Below are positions 34,122 through 43,488 of a DNA stretch of 45,286 nt, in pieces. Source of the DNA: Spirochaetia bacterium (GTDB lineage: Bacteria; Spirochaetota; Leptospiria; Turneriellales; JAOUOS01). The translations under genes and the position numbers were made by a program. How positions within the stretch are numbered: position 1 is the stretch's first letter; each line of letters begins with the position of its first letter. The notes below the pieces were generated by a model that did not search any database, was not told the origin of the DNA, and saw only the letters and a program-made list of their open reading frames with translations. The DNA lies in NCBI GenBank assembly GCA_029880265.1, contig JAOUOT010000021.1, positions 1 through 45,286 on the forward strand. The letters are read 5' to 3'.

Positions 34122-35207
34122 CTATACGATATCGTCTTTTCGCTTTTTTTTGCCGACAATCCATACTAAAATTGCCGAGATAAAAAACAATGTGATAAGC
34201 GGTATCATCATTGCCACCATAGAAACTGCGTCAGGCGGAGTTACCATTGCAGAGATCAATGCCGAAACCACAATGGCGCCTCTCCATGATTTTAAAAACA
34301 AATCAACATGTAAAATGCCCATTAAAGAAAGCATTATTGATATTATCGGCATTTGAAAAGCCAAACCAAACGCCATGTGAAAAGAGAAAAAGAAGCTTAA
34401 ATAATCGGCTACCGTAAGATGAATTTCAGGTTTTACTAGCGTATTTTCAATCGCCATCTCGGGTAATGACCACTCAAAAATTAAATAATATGATACAATG
34501 GGCCATACAAGAAACCGAGCCGTAAACATTCCCGCCCAAAACAAGACTGCAGAAAACAATAGCAAGATATATCCGCCGATTTTAGAGGCCTTTTCAAGAG
34601 CAGGAACAATAAAACGCCAAATTTCAAAAAAAACAAAGGGAATAGCAAATAAGAAACCGGCAAAAATGACAGATTTAATTTGTATTAAAAAATTTTCAGG
34701 AAGTTTTGTGACGATAATTTTAAATACAACGTCCTTTTTTTTAGCCTCTTCAATTAACGAAGCGATGGGTCCCATTAAAAATTCCCATATAAAATCATAA
34801 AAGAAAAAGCTGCCTATCGCAAAAGCGACCACATATATAACAATTCGAATCAGTCTCCATCTTAATTCTTCAAGATGATCGCCAACGGGCATGTATCCCT
34901 GATCTTTACGCATCTTTTTTAAATATGCATCGGGAGATTCTCTTTTTTCTTGTACCTTGCGATCTACTTTGGCTTTGAAATCTTGAGCGTTTTCAGTATA
35001 AACGCCCCGTTTTTGAATTGTTTTCGCCTCTTTTTGAACTTTTTTTATTCTTTTTGGTTTGAGAGCCTCAGGGATTTTCTTTTTTGGTTTTAGTTTTTGG
35101 GCTTTTTCTTGTTTATTTTTTTGATTTGTATCTTTTGATTTGATTATTTTATTTTTTGTATTTTTCTTTTCAGGCGTTTTCTTTGCCGACTTTTTATCAG
35201 AAGCCAT
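34122..35207 (-). CDS. tatC: TatC translocase subunit with ~105-residue Lys-rich N-terminal extension
   Basis: TatC is the receptor of the twin-arginine pathway, recognising RR signal peptides. From about residue 108 the sequence is standard: VGDHLEELRWRLIRI, FFFYDFIWEFLMGP, ALEKASKIGGYILLLFSAVLFWAG, MAFGLAFQMPIISIML, and ISAMVTPPDAVSMV, with six transmembrane helices. The first 105 residues are extremely rich in Lys, Glu and Gln and have no counterpart in ordinary TatC. ATG 35207 has AAGAAAG before it; an internal ATG at 34892 (MPVGDHLEEL) would give a normal-length protein but leave a 370-bp gap after tatA. So the extension is probably translated, but is not proven. Confidence 0.9.
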   Translation of the reverse strand: MASDKKSAKKTPEKKNTKNKIIKSKDTNQKNKQEKAQKLKPKKKIPEALKPKRIKKVQKEAKTIQKRGVYTENAQDFKAKVDRKVQEKRESPDAYLKKMRKDQGYMPVGDHLEELRWRLIRIVIYVVAFAIGSFFFYDFIWEFLMGPIASLIEEAKKKDVVFKIIVTKLPENFLIQIKSVIFAGFLFAIPFVFFEIWRFIVPALEKASKIGGYILLLFSAVLFWAGMFTARFLVWPIVSYYLIFEWSLPEMAIENTLVKPEIHLTVADYLSFFFSFHMAFGLAFQMPIISIMLSLMGILHVDLFLKSWRGAIVVSALISAMVTPPDAVSMVAMMIPLITLFFISAILVWIVGKKKRKDDIV

Positions 35208-35263
35208 CTTTCTTTTTTATTTTGGCCTACAAGTAATGATTATATAAAATATTTCATTATATC

Positions 35264-35470
35264 TTATTTATCTTTTTTCTTTGTATCTTCTTTTTCTTGC
35301 TTTTCGCTTTCGTCTAACGACACAGAAGCCCCTGATATTCCTTTTTTAAATTCTGTAATCGCGCTTCCTATACTTCTGGCGACACCCGGTAGTTTTTTGC
35401 CGCCGAATAATATTAATACTATTAAAAATATTATGGCGAGTTCCCATGGGCCTAGTGATCCTATAAACAT
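35264..35470 (-). CDS. tatA: Sec-independent translocase component TatA
   Basis: TatA forms the size-variable channel of the twin-arginine translocase. The 68-residue product has the short N-terminal helix and amphipathic helix: GPWELAIIFLIVLILFGGKKLPGVARSIGSA, ending in a charged tail. The motif FGGKKLP is diagnostic. It precedes tatC by 56 bp on the same strand, the normal tatA-tatC order, with tatB apparently absent, as in many TatAC systems. Confidence 0.95.
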   Translation of the reverse strand: MFIGSLGPWELAIIFLIVLILFGGKKLPGVARSIGSAITEFKKGISGASVSLDESEKQEKEDTKKKDK

Positions 35471-35560
35471 ATAAAGGCATTAGGTTTTTTATATTCAGTT
35501 TGTAAATTATTATTTTCTAAAAATTTCTTGCATTATTGTTTCTTTATTTTTGATTTACCC

Positions 35561-36349
35561 ATGAAATTAAAAATAAATTATTTTTTAATTAAAATCTTTT
35601 TAATCGGTTTAAGCATTTTTTTCTTAAATTGTAAAAAACAATATCCCGCGATGAATTATTTAAGCCCTTTGGTACGCGATCAGGAAGGTTTTTTGGACCC
35701 CGATACTTATCAGGTTATTGGCGTAGCGTATTCTCTTCCTGAATATATGCTTTTTGAAAAACAAGATTATTATCTTCCTGAAGAAATGGATACTGTATTT
35801 GATATTCAATTGGTAGAAAGTTTTAATAACCCCCCGCCTTCTCGAAAAATGGCGCGTAACTTAAGCCGGTTTCGCGATTTACTATCTCTTGACCTGACAA
35901 GTCTTCCTGAAAATAGTATCGATTTAAAAAAAATAGATTCGAAATTTAATGATTTAACCGCCTTAAAAAAACATTTAATGAAAAACGCCTGCAAAGCGGC
36001 AAATTTAAATGCTGTATATAGGTGGTTTTACCTTCATAGCGAAAAAAAAAATATAACGAAAAACGTAGCTCCATCCGCTAAAACCGCAAATTACGAAGAA
36101 AAAAAAGAAAATTATAAAGAATTTCCCTTAATATCTGGTTTTAATTCTAATCTTTTCCCGCCTGCCGGGTATTTTCGCGAAAATACTGAGGATGCTTTAA
36201 ATAAATTGTATAATATGGGCAGGTTAGAAGAAATTGAATTTGAGCTTATTCAAAATATATATTCAAATACAAAACTTTTAGAGTGCAAATCGGTTTATCA
36301 CGTCAAAAAGAAAGATTTACATTTATTTGCGGCTCATTTAAAGCATTAA
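35561..36349 (+). CDS. Lipoprotein of unknown function
   Basis: The ATG at 35561 is preferred to the in-frame upstream frame, because it begins a clear lipoprotein signal (MKLKINYFLIKIFLIGLSIF, lipobox FLNC). After the lipid Cys comes a mixed helical region with an aromatic segment (YSLPEYMLFEKQDYYLPEEM) and a polar linker near 175-200. There are no catalytic motifs I know. It starts a plus-strand run that continues with a hydrolase gene one base after its stop, so they are probably co-expressed. Confidence 0.65.
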   Translation: MKLKINYFLIKIFLIGLSIFFLNCKKQYPAMNYLSPLVRDQEGFLDPDTYQVIGVAYSLPEYMLFEKQDYYLPEEMDTVFDIQLVESFNNPPPSRKMARNLSRFRDLLSLDLTSLPENSIDLKKIDSKFNDLTALKKHLMKNACKAANLNAVYRWFYLHSEKKNITKNVAPSAKTANYEEKKENYKEFPLISGFNSNLFPPAGYFRENTEDALNKLYNMGRLEEIEFELIQNIYSNTKLLECKSVYHVKKKDLHLFAAHLKH

Positions 36350-36350
36350 A

Positions 36351-37175
36351 ATGCGGCAATACCGCTACAAACATATAACAATCGACGCAATCTCAATAGG
36401 CGGCGTTGAAAACTGTTATCTTTTAAAAGACTATAAATTCGCCGTTGATATTGGCAGAGGACCGCAGCAAGTTATCGAGATTCCCAATATTTTTATAACC
36501 CACGGTCACCTTGACCACGCGGCGGGTATACCATATTACTTTAGCCAAAGATCTCTAAAAGGCAAAGAACCGGGAACTGTATACGTTCCAAAAAAACTAA
36601 AAAAACCATTAAACGCAATTTTAAAAAAGTGGCATAAAATAGAAGGTTTTCAATATTCAAATACGATAAAGGGTCTCAAACATCTTTCAACCGTTCCCTT
36701 AACTGAAGGATACTACATTAAATGTTTCGAATCTTTTCATCGAATTCCCGGATTATCTTACGCTTTAATGCGAAAAACCAGTAAATTAAAAAAAGAGTTT
36801 CTCAATTTGCCTGGGGAACAAATTAAGAAACTGAGAGAATCTAAAAAAGATATTTTTGACGCTCAGCATATTTGTGTCGCTTTTTTTTCTGGAGATACAA
36901 CCATAGAAGTATTAGAGAAATATCCCGAAGCGCGCCAGGCAAAGGTATTGGTCATAGAATGCACTTATATTGACGATGCCCGTCCGATAGAAAGAGCGAG
37001 AAAATGGGGACACATCCATTTAGACGAAATTATTGATAAACATAAATTGTTTGAAAATGAAAAAATATTTTTAACCCATTTTTCAAGGCGATATCAGCCC
37101 TCTTACATTAAAGAAATACTTAACCAGAAATTACCGGATGAAATAAAAAACCGCATAGAACCGATTATTTTTTGA
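36351..37175 (+). CDS. Metallo-beta-lactamase-fold hydrolase (RNase Z-like)
   Basis: A 274-residue protein with the zinc motif [15 protein letters not shown] (about 49-63) and later metal residues in FFSGDTT (about 178-184) and THFSRRY (about 242). The order HxHxDH, D, H matches RNase Z/arylsulfatase-like enzymes of the fold. The flexible arm of RNase Z is not obvious, so a tRNA 3'-processing role is possible but not certain. It starts one base after the lipoprotein stop and precedes argG by 29 bp. Confidence 0.75.
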   Translation: MRQYRYKHITIDAISIGGVENCYLLKDYKFAVDIGRGPQQVIEIPNIFITHGHLDHAAGIPYYFSQRSLKGKEPGTVYVPKKLKKPLNAILKKWHKIEGFQYSNTIKGLKHLSTVPLTEGYYIKCFESFHRIPGLSYALMRKTSKLKKEFLNLPGEQIKKLRESKKDIFDAQHICVAFFSGDTTIEVLEKYPEARQAKVLVIECTYIDDARPIERARKWGHIHLDEIIDKHKLFENEKIFLTHFSRRYQPSYIKEILNQKLPDEIKNRIEPIIF

Positions 37176-37204
37176 CAACCTGTCTTCAATTATCAGTCAA
37201 TCCC

Positions 37205-38416
37205 ATGGGAAAAAAAACAGATATTAAAAAAGTTGTATTGGCTTATTCTGGCGGGTTAGATACGTCTGTTATTCTGCACTGGATAAAAAAAGAATACAAC
37301 TGCGAAATCATCGCCTATTGCGCCGATATAGGTCAAGAAGAAGAATTAGACGGGCTTGAAGCAAAAGCTTTAAAAAACGGCGCTTCAAAAATGCTAATTC
37401 CCGATTTGACCGACGAATTTGCCGAAGACTTTATTTTTCCCATGATTCGAAGCTCGGCGATATATGAAATGAGGTACATGCTTGGCACCTCTATCGCGCG
37501 CCCCATTATCGCAAAGAAACAAATAGAAATTGCCTTAAAAGAAAACGCTGACGCGATAGCTCACGGCGCCACCGGCAAAGGAAATGATCAGGTTCGCTTT
37601 GAACTGGCGGTCATGGCTCTAGCGCCTCATTTGAACATAATCGCTCCATGGCGCGAATGGGAGTTTAAGGGGCGAAAAGATTTAATCGCATATTCACAAA
37701 GAGAAAATATTCCCATAACGGTTTCAGCCGAAAAACCCTACTCTATGGATAGAAATCTGCTTCATATATCTTATGAAGGCGGCATATTAGAAGATATTTA
37801 TCAGGAACCAAAAGAAGATATGTTCATACTAACAAAATCTCCCGAAAACGCAAAGGATACGCCCGAGTATATTGAAATTGAATTTAAAAACGGAAACGCC
37901 GTAAAACTAAACGGATCGCCTGAAAAACCGGCAATGATACTAAAAAAATTAAATTTATTGGGCGCCGAACACGGCATCGGACGCGTTGATATTGTAGAAA
38001 ACCGATTGGTAGGCATAAAATCCCGTGGAGTATACGAAACTCCGGGGGGAACAATTCTACAGATAGCGCATCGCGATTTAGAGTCTATTACCCTGGAACG
38101 AGATTTACAACATTTAAAAGACGAATTGAGCCTTCCCTATTCGCGGCTGGTTTACAATGGGCAGTGGTTTTCGCCAAAAAGAGAAGCTCTTCAGGCCTTT
38201 GTTGATAATACGCAAAAAATCGTTAACGGAAAAGTTCGCTTAAAACTCTATAAAGGCAACTGTACGATAGTGGGTAGACAATCTGACAATTCGTTATATA
38301 GTAACGATTTAGCTTCATTTGAAGAAGAAAATGTCTATGATCAAAAAGACGCCGAAGGCTTTATAAAGTTATTCGGGCTCACTCTAAGAGACAGTTATCG
38401 CCAATACATACAATAA
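37205..38416 (+). CDS. argG: Argininosuccinate synthase
   Basis: ArgG joins citrulline and aspartate using ATP in arginine synthesis. The ATP-pyrophosphatase P-loop is [15 protein letters not shown] near the start. Others: [92 protein letters not shown] (in segments). From ATG 37205 it is 403 residues, normal; a TTG at 37172 in frame would add an unsupported N-terminus. No argH is adjacent. Confidence 0.95.
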   Translation: MGKKTDIKKVVLAYSGGLDTSVILHWIKKEYNCEIIAYCADIGQEEELDGLEAKALKNGASKMLIPDLTDEFAEDFIFPMIRSSAIYEMRYMLGTSIARPIIAKKQIEIALKENADAIAHGATGKGNDQVRFELAVMALAPHLNIIAPWREWEFKGRKDLIAYSQRENIPITVSAEKPYSMDRNLLHISYEGGILEDIYQEPKEDMFILTKSPENAKDTPEYIEIEFKNGNAVKLNGSPEKPAMILKKLNLLGAEHGIGRVDIVENRLVGIKSRGVYETPGGTILQIAHRDLESITLERDLQHLKDELSLPYSRLVYNGQWFSPKREALQAFVDNTQKIVNGKVRLKLYKGNCTIVGRQSDNSLYSNDLASFEEENVYDQKDAEGFIKLFGLTLRDSYRQYIQ

Positions 38417-38433
38417 TCAATAAGTTTTTAACC

Positions 38434-38925
38434 ATGACATCTTCAAAAGAAAAAATGCAAGCCTTTACCTCTTCTGAAAACTGGTATAGCATAAATTATC
38501 CAAGAATGTGGGATATGGAAGTATTTGACAATATTCCTTCTTTTTTTGACCCCATTTCAGGAAACGGAGCATTGCAGATATTTTCGACCAGATTAGGGCA
38601 TAACTTGCCTGATGAAGATTTATTAAATAAATATCCTTTTTTGGGCGGCAAAACATTAACAGATAAAATGCTGTTATTCTTAGCGGAACAAAACGTAAAT
38701 ATTAAAGATATACAAATAAAAGAGTTTATATTGAATAATCAATTAGCTTCAGCGCATGAATTTTTTTCAGAAAATCGTTTTTTTATGGTATCGATGATGC
38801 AAAAAAAAGATATATTTTTGTTAATTCTTTATAACAGCTTAAAGGCTCCAAGCGATGAAGAAGCCGCAATAATTACAGAAATGGTGAAATCCATAAATAT
38901 CATTGACAAACCCGAAGACGAATAA
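38434..38925 (+). CDS. Hypothetical cytoplasmic protein, PsbP/DUF1795-like fold possible
   Basis: A 163-residue protein with no signal peptide or membrane segment. It begins FTSSENWYSINYPRMWDMEVF, then FFDPISGNGALQIFSTRLG, and ends with a strand FFMVSMMQKKDIFLLILYNS and helix EEAAIITEMVKSI. The W-x-Y-P-x-W pattern and strand-then-helix ending resemble small PsbP/DUF1795-type domains, but this is only a resemblance. It follows argG by 17 bp and precedes the glycosyltransferase by 12 bp. Confidence 0.6.
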   Translation: MTSSKEKMQAFTSSENWYSINYPRMWDMEVFDNIPSFFDPISGNGALQIFSTRLGHNLPDEDLLNKYPFLGGKTLTDKMLLFLAEQNVNIKDIQIKEFILNNQLASAHEFFSENRFFMVSMMQKKDIFLLILYNSLKAPSDEEAAIITEMVKSINIIDKPEDE

Positions 38926-38937
38926 AGAATATAAACA

Positions 38938-39816
38938 ATGCTCAGCGAGATACCCGAATATAAGTCGAACCATATCACCAATAAAGAAGATAACGATCCT
39001 ATTCTTGACTATAAGCATATTCAAGAATCTGAAATTGAAAAATCAAAAATTACGCTTGGCCTAATACCCTTTTATGCCGTGAACAATGACGCTTATCTAT
39101 CGCTAACGCTGCATCGTCTTGAAAACATGAGAGAATCAAATGAAAATCAGAATATGGGCGTACAGCATGTATTGCCTATTGATCCTTATAAATTCAGCAA
39201 AATCCATTTATCTAAAAAATTTCTTTCTGTAGCCAAAACAACATTTATAAATTTGCCTTCGGGCGCGGGCATTCGATGGATGTCGAAAAAATTAAAAAGA
39301 GAGCTTCCTGAAACCGTATCGACAATATCTTATGTCATGAATTTATTGAGACTGGCCCACGCGAAAAATTACAGTATATTTCTGGTTGGCTCTAGTTTGA
39401 GAATTCTTGAAAAATTATATTCAAACTTAAACCGCTCTTTTCCTAAGATTAGAATTGTGGGCAGACATCACGGATTCTTAAAAGGCGGGGCTCAAAAAAG
39501 GGTAATGGAAGCTTTGAAAAAAACAGATCCGCATATTATTTTACTGGGCATGGGTTTTAAAAAAGAAATGAAATGGCTTTATGAAAACAAAGACAAGCTC
39601 GGCAACTGTATTCTGGTAAGCATGTGCGGTTATCTTGACGTACTGGCAGGCGAAAGAAAAAAAGCTCCTAATTTTATTGAAACACGCAACCTTACCTGGT
39701 TTTGGCGGGCCATAAACCGTCCGCACAGATGGCCGCGATTAATGACAATCTTTATTTGGCTGATAAAAGTCTATTACTGGAAATTATTTAAGAAAAAAGA
39801 AATGACCGGAAATTAA
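38938..39816 (+). CDS. WecG/TagA/CpsF-family glycosyltransferase
   Basis: Members transfer N-acetylmannosamine or related sugars to lipid-linked acceptors in surface polysaccharide or enterobacterial common antigen synthesis. The family core is visible: INLPSGAGIRWMSK, YSIFLVGSSLRILEKL, IRIVGRHHGFLKGG, DPHIILLGMGFKKEMKWL, MCGYLDVLAGERKKAPNF, and TWFWRAINRPHRWPR. The first 85 residues are longer than usual and polar. Length 292. No other polysaccharide gene is next to it, so the acceptor is unknown. Confidence 0.85.
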   Translation: MLSEIPEYKSNHITNKEDNDPILDYKHIQESEIEKSKITLGLIPFYAVNNDAYLSLTLHRLENMRESNENQNMGVQHVLPIDPYKFSKIHLSKKFLSVAKTTFINLPSGAGIRWMSKKLKRELPETVSTISYVMNLLRLAHAKNYSIFLVGSSLRILEKLYSNLNRSFPKIRIVGRHHGFLKGGAQKRVMEALKKTDPHIILLGMGFKKEMKWLYENKDKLGNCILVSMCGYLDVLAGERKKAPNFIETRNLTWFWRAINRPHRWPRLMTIFIWLIKVYYWKLFKKKEMTGN

Positions 39817-39836
39817 AATTCTTTTTCGTAAATAAC

Positions 39837-40592
39837 ATGAAAACCGCCGAAGATACATATTTATCTCGCTTAAAAAACGGTATGAACAGCTTTTTAAGAG
39901 CCTTCAAATTCATAGGTAAAAACAATTTATGGAAGTATATAATATTTCCTTCGTTACTAAGCTCTATTATAGGAATTTTAATGACGTATCTCATTTATAA
40001 TACGGCGTCTGAAAATATCTTGAATTTAATAAAAAATATAAATATTGCTGAAAATTATGAAGGATGGCTCAAAGTTCTTCTAAGCATATTATTCAGCATA
40101 TTAAGCATATTCAGTTATTTAATATCTATCATACTGGGAATGACCATAACAATTATATTTTATCGGGCGGCCGCTTCAATGATTGTAATGCCTTTTTTGG
40201 CTCCCTTAATTTCGCGGGTTGAAACCATATTGACCGGTAAATCTATTGAAGTCTCGATAATAAAAGAAATAAAAAATTCATTCGCCGGATTTTGGATTTC
40301 TTTAAAAAACTTTTTAATCGAAATTTTAATATTGATTTTATCGGGGCCCATAAGTCCCATTGTAATGATTTTTGTTGAAGGGTATTTTTTAGGCAAAGGT
40401 TCCTTTGATTACTTCTTTGAAAAACATTCTGAATCTATTAAAGAAAGAAAAGAAAAAAGCAAATTATACCGGCCAGAAATTCAGGGTCTGGGTATAGCTC
40501 ATTTTTTCTGTTTGTTTATTCCCCTTTTTGGCGTCTTTGTCGCGCCGCCGGTTTCAGTCGTCGCTGCGGCGCTGGTTTTTTATAAAGAATAA
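39837..40592 (+). CDS. EI24 (CysZ-like) multipass membrane protein
   Basis: A 251-residue protein with about four to five hydrophobic segments: KYIIFPSLLSSIIGILM, LLSILFSILSIFSYLISIIL, a central segment with YRAAASMIVMPFLAPLISRVE, and a C-terminal IAHFFCLFIPLFGVFVAPPVSVVAAALVFY. The order of the MPFLAPLI segment and the final Pro-rich helices fits the EI24/CysZ family. CysZ imports sulfate, but no cysteine-pathway gene is adjacent, so substrate is unknown. It ends the plus-strand run that starts at 35561. Confidence 0.75.
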   Translation: MKTAEDTYLSRLKNGMNSFLRAFKFIGKNNLWKYIIFPSLLSSIIGILMTYLIYNTASENILNLIKNINIAENYEGWLKVLLSILFSILSIFSYLISIILGMTITIIFYRAAASMIVMPFLAPLISRVETILTGKSIEVSIIKEIKNSFAGFWISLKNFLIEILILILSGPISPIVMIFVEGYFLGKGSFDYFFEKHSESIKERKEKSKLYRPEIQGLGIAHFFCLFIPLFGVFVAPPVSVVAAALVFYKE

Positions 40593-40759
40593 ATATTGAA
40601 AAATCTTTGATCAAATCTGTAATCTTGACTTTTATTGTATGGGCAAATTCATTTGTTACGGTATAACTATCTATATGATAAATAGAAAATGGCATAAAAG
40701 CTTATTAAAAAAATGAACATAATTTTTATAGAATGATCTTAGTGTGGTCAATTTAATTT

Positions 40760-41635
40760 TTAATATTTAATTGGTCTTAATTTTTTTAATACAAGATTTA
40801 GATTATTTTTCAAGTTAAACTCTATGGAACGATCTTCTTTTTTATATGCGAATTGAAATCCGCCGGGATATCCTATAAAATATTTAAGTTTATTCATATT
40901 GTTGTATGTTATGCCCACACTAACTGCACAATCACATTCTTGTTTCTTTTCGCTTATAACAAAAAACGGTAACGTTAACTTTTCTTTATTTAAAAGATCA
41001 TTAAAATGAATTTTCTTTTCATTAAAAGCGACATGAACACGCCTGTCGTTATCGTATATACTGTAGGTGATGCTAAAATATGATTTTTCTGAAAAGTCAT
41101 AGCCGGCTTTTAACATCGCGTCTTTGAGTGCTTGAAGAGAAGAATTGTCATAAGAAAAAGTAATTGGCCAGAAATATAATGTTAAATGCAGATTAGCGTA
41201 CCGGTCTTCTTCTAATAAGTCATAGGTCGCCGCAAATATTTCTGTCTTAAATTCATGATTATTTTCCAGATATTTTAATTTTAAAACTCTTGTTATATGA
41301 GAATCAAACAATGAAAACGTAAGATACTCAGCTTTGGGTATCTTAATTTTTCTTGCTTCAATATCAACAATATACCTATCTGTACCGCATCCGTTTTGAA
41401 TTAAACCTCCGCGAATATTATAGCCGACACCCCGACAAATATCTGTTATTTCTAAAAACATTTTACCGTTTATCATAGCGTTATTAAATTCAACTTTACC
41501 GTTAACGCCTGAAAGATCAGCCATATAGCATGAAGTACCAATTAGTAAATTCACCAAGAAAAGAGAGATATGGCATGCAATCTTATTTATAAAATTAGCC
41601 TTATTCTTTTTTTTACTGTTTTCTATAATATTCAT
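40760..41635 (-). CDS. Lipoprotein, hypothetical
   Basis: A 291-residue protein with a long N-terminal basic part and a lipobox LIGTSC at about residue 36, so it is probably an envelope lipoprotein. The mature part is rich in strands and aromatic residues (YFWPITFSYDN, YFSITYSIYDNDRRVHVAFNE, FIGYPGGFQFAYK). Three further Cys pairs or singles occur (CDC near 240). The C-terminus returns to Lys/Asn-rich. I do not recognise the family. It is a single gene, with a decayed plus-strand gene upstream of it. Confidence 0.6.
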   Translation of the reverse strand: MNIIENSKKKNKANFINKIACHISLFLVNLLIGTSCYMADLSGVNGKVEFNNAMINGKMFLEITDICRGVGYNIRGGLIQNGCGTDRYIVDIEARKIKIPKAEYLTFSLFDSHITRVLKLKYLENNHEFKTEIFAATYDLLEEDRYANLHLTLYFWPITFSYDNSSLQALKDAMLKAGYDFSEKSYFSITYSIYDNDRRVHVAFNEKKIHFNDLLNKEKLTLPFFVISEKKQECDCAVSVGITYNNMNKLKYFIGYPGGFQFAYKKEDRSIEFNLKNNLNLVLKKLRPIKY

Positions 41636-41645
41636 TTTAATCGCC

Positions 41646-42105
41646 TGTAACCCATCTCCAGGATATCTTTTTGAAACCGCAAGACAATATTTTTTACATC
41701 CATAATTTTAAGCAGATTTTGACGCAAATAAAAAAAATCACAATCTCCATCATGCTCTGCACAACGGCAATAGTATCGCCGCCTATTTAGATGATTCTCT
41801 CGAAATTGAATATCTGATGCAGCGGCACTATGAGCGGGAAAATCACAATAAAGGCCGTTCAACTTGAAAATACAATAAATATCCCTGTCAAACAGACAAA
41901 AAACGGCTGGATAGAAAATTGCACAAAAGATATTACCTCCGTCGGTTTTGATTTCTATAAACTTGCGAAAGAAGCTGTACAACAGGGAGGTAAGTTCTCT
42001 CCTATGTGAAGCAGCGCGGGTTATGAACTTGACGGTCACAACCCGGTTTTGCTCACTCGATATGCTTATAATTACATGAACAATAAAATCGAATACAAAC
42101 GCTAA
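41646..42105 (+). pseudogene. Decayed gene remnant, several stops and a frameshift
   Basis: The 480-base gap between the minus-strand genes holds coding-like sequence on the plus strand. One frame reads CNPSPGYLFETARQYFLHP, two stops, then ADFDANKKNHNLHHALHNG and SIAAYLDDSLEIEYLMQRHY. A +1 shift near 41830 leads to KITIKAVQLENT, IPVKQTKNGWIENC, FYKLAKEAVQQGGKFSPM, a TGA at 42007, then SSAGYELDGHNPVLLTRYAYNYMN and a TAA at 42103. These fragments join in order and look like one protein. It has too many breaks for an assembly error alone. I cannot name the family. The antisense frame 41632-42039 is probably its shadow. Confidence 0.6.
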
Positions 42106-42119
42106 TTATAACGATTATT

Positions 42120-42953
42120 TTACATACTGCACGGATCGGGATGAATATCGTTTAAGGCCGGTCTTTCTGCGCTGCCTTCATGCCCGGGTAGCGCATAAAT
42201 CTCTTTTGTGCCGTCTTGATAATTTAATATGATCTCTGAATTTGCGATTTCATATTTTATATTTTTCATTTTATTTTTATAATCTGAGCATTCCTCACTT
42301 TCGGGATCTGGTATGCAGGGATTGCTGATTTTTTCATATCGTATTGTATTGTCGGGTAAAAATTTTATTGTGCTGCATCCGTAGACTCCGCCTGAACATT
42401 CGCCGGTATACCATGCCTTGCCCTGAACGAGCAGATTTTTCCATTCAGCGGTACTTGAAGAGTCTGGCAATTGTTCTGTTAGTTTCTGAAACCTTATTTC
42501 ATTTTTTATTTTTTTAAAATCGCCATCTTTTTTGGCTTTTTCTTTTACCGAATCATCAAGTTTTATCGCTTTTTCAAGCTGTGCGTATAAATCAGAATCG
42601 CCATAGGCGCTGTTTTGAAATTCTATCATGCGGCACTCATTAATCGACAAGGCATAAACACACGCAAGGTTATAATTTGCCAGCTTGTGTTCAGGAGCCG
42701 CTTTTATGGCTTCTTGAAAAGTATTGACGGCATTCTCATAATCTTTTTTCTTATAAAAGGCCATTGCTTTGGAATTAAGTTCATCGGCCGCGCCGGATGT
42801 TCGTGTGTTTTGATTGGCGGCTTGCTTTTCAGGCTGACTTGTTTCTGTCTGATTTTTTTTCGAATCATTTTTTTCAACTTTATCATTACCTTTACCTTTG
42901 CAGTTTACAATGACAATGCCCGTGAAAATTGCTAATATTATTATTCTTTTCAT
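42120..42953 (-). CDS. TPR-containing lipoprotein
   Basis: The start at 42953 is chosen because it begins a lipoprotein signal (MKRIIILAIFTGIVIVNC, lipobox VIVNC) preceded by GAAGGGA; the frame upstream lacks a signal. After a charged Lys/Asn/Gln linker comes a TPR pair (ELNSKAMAFYKKKDYENAVN and AIKAAPEHKLANYNLACVYAL, about 60-105). The C-terminal half has several Cys (ECSGGVYGCS, CIPDPESEEC, PDPC at the end), probably disulfides. Such lipoproteins are common in leptospires. Function unknown. Confidence 0.75.
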   Translation of the reverse strand: MKRIIILAIFTGIVIVNCKGKGNDKVEKNDSKKNQTETSQPEKQAANQNTRTSGAADELNSKAMAFYKKKDYENAVNTFQEAIKAAPEHKLANYNLACVYALSINECRMIEFQNSAYGDSDLYAQLEKAIKLDDSVKEKAKKDGDFKKIKNEIRFQKLTEQLPDSSSTAEWKNLLVQGKAWYTGECSGGVYGCSTIKFLPDNTIRYEKISNPCIPDPESEECSDYKNKMKNIKYEIANSEIILNYQDGTKEIYALPGHEGSAERPALNDIHPDPCSM

Positions 42954-43256
42954 TTTGTTTATTTCCCTTCTTTTTTCATAACTTTCAGAAACATAATAAT
43001 ATTTCAAATACTCTTGTAAATTAAAAATTGTCTGACAGTTTATAAAATAATTTTTGGTAAGATGAAAAGTCTTAACGAGTTTGAAATATTCTGGCAAAAT
43101 CACATAAAGCCCCGTTTATCGGCTGTGTTCGAATGATAGGCGCGCTGTGGGAATTTTTCGTGCAAGCGCGAAACGACGCGTATTTATGAAGACTTAAAAC
43201 TTTACCGCAAAACTGCAAATCTTTTGACCCAAGTAAAATAAGAGCCCCATTTTTGT

Positions 43257-43466
43257 TTATTTTCTTTTTCGTTTTTGAATGTAATAAAGCAGCAGAAAAA
43301 CCAGCAATAAAAAAAAAGAAAACAACAGTAGAATCATAGGAAACATACCAGCCATTTCGTCGTATTTTACGTCGGTCAGGGGGTCTCTATTTGTCAATAA
43401 ACCGAGAAGCCCATAGACAAAAAACAGAAGTGAAGAACCGGCGAATATGTTTCTGATTATTTTCAT
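43257..43466 (-). CDS. Small two-helix membrane protein
   Basis: 69 residues with two hydrophobic segments (IFAGSSLLFFVYGLLGLL and MFPMILLLFSFFLLLVFLLL) and a basic C-terminal end (QKRKRK). There are no motifs to assign function. It may be expressed with the next upstream small gene (43489-43767), 22 bp away on the same strand. Confidence 0.55.
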   Translation of the reverse strand: MKIIRNIFAGSSLLFFVYGLLGLLTNRDPLTDVKYDEMAGMFPMILLLFSFFLLLVFLLLYYIQKRKRK

Positions 43467-43488
43467 GTTTTTTATTATGGCGTCTGAT

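Noticed and set aside
41575..41645. Hydrophobic plus-strand stretch ending LIAC before the remnant
   Set aside because: It looks like a lipoprotein signal but has no in-frame Met and is antisense to the Lys-rich start of the minus-strand lipoprotein, which produces Phe/Leu runs by chance.
42007..42009. In-frame TGA as possible selenocysteine or recoded codon
   Set aside because: TGA clearly ends normal genes here, such as ribF, and the surrounding gene has other breaks. No SECIS-like hairpin was identified.
41632..42039. 135-residue minus-strand frame
   Set aside because: Cys/aromatic-rich translation with no domain; better explained as antisense to the decayed plus-strand gene.
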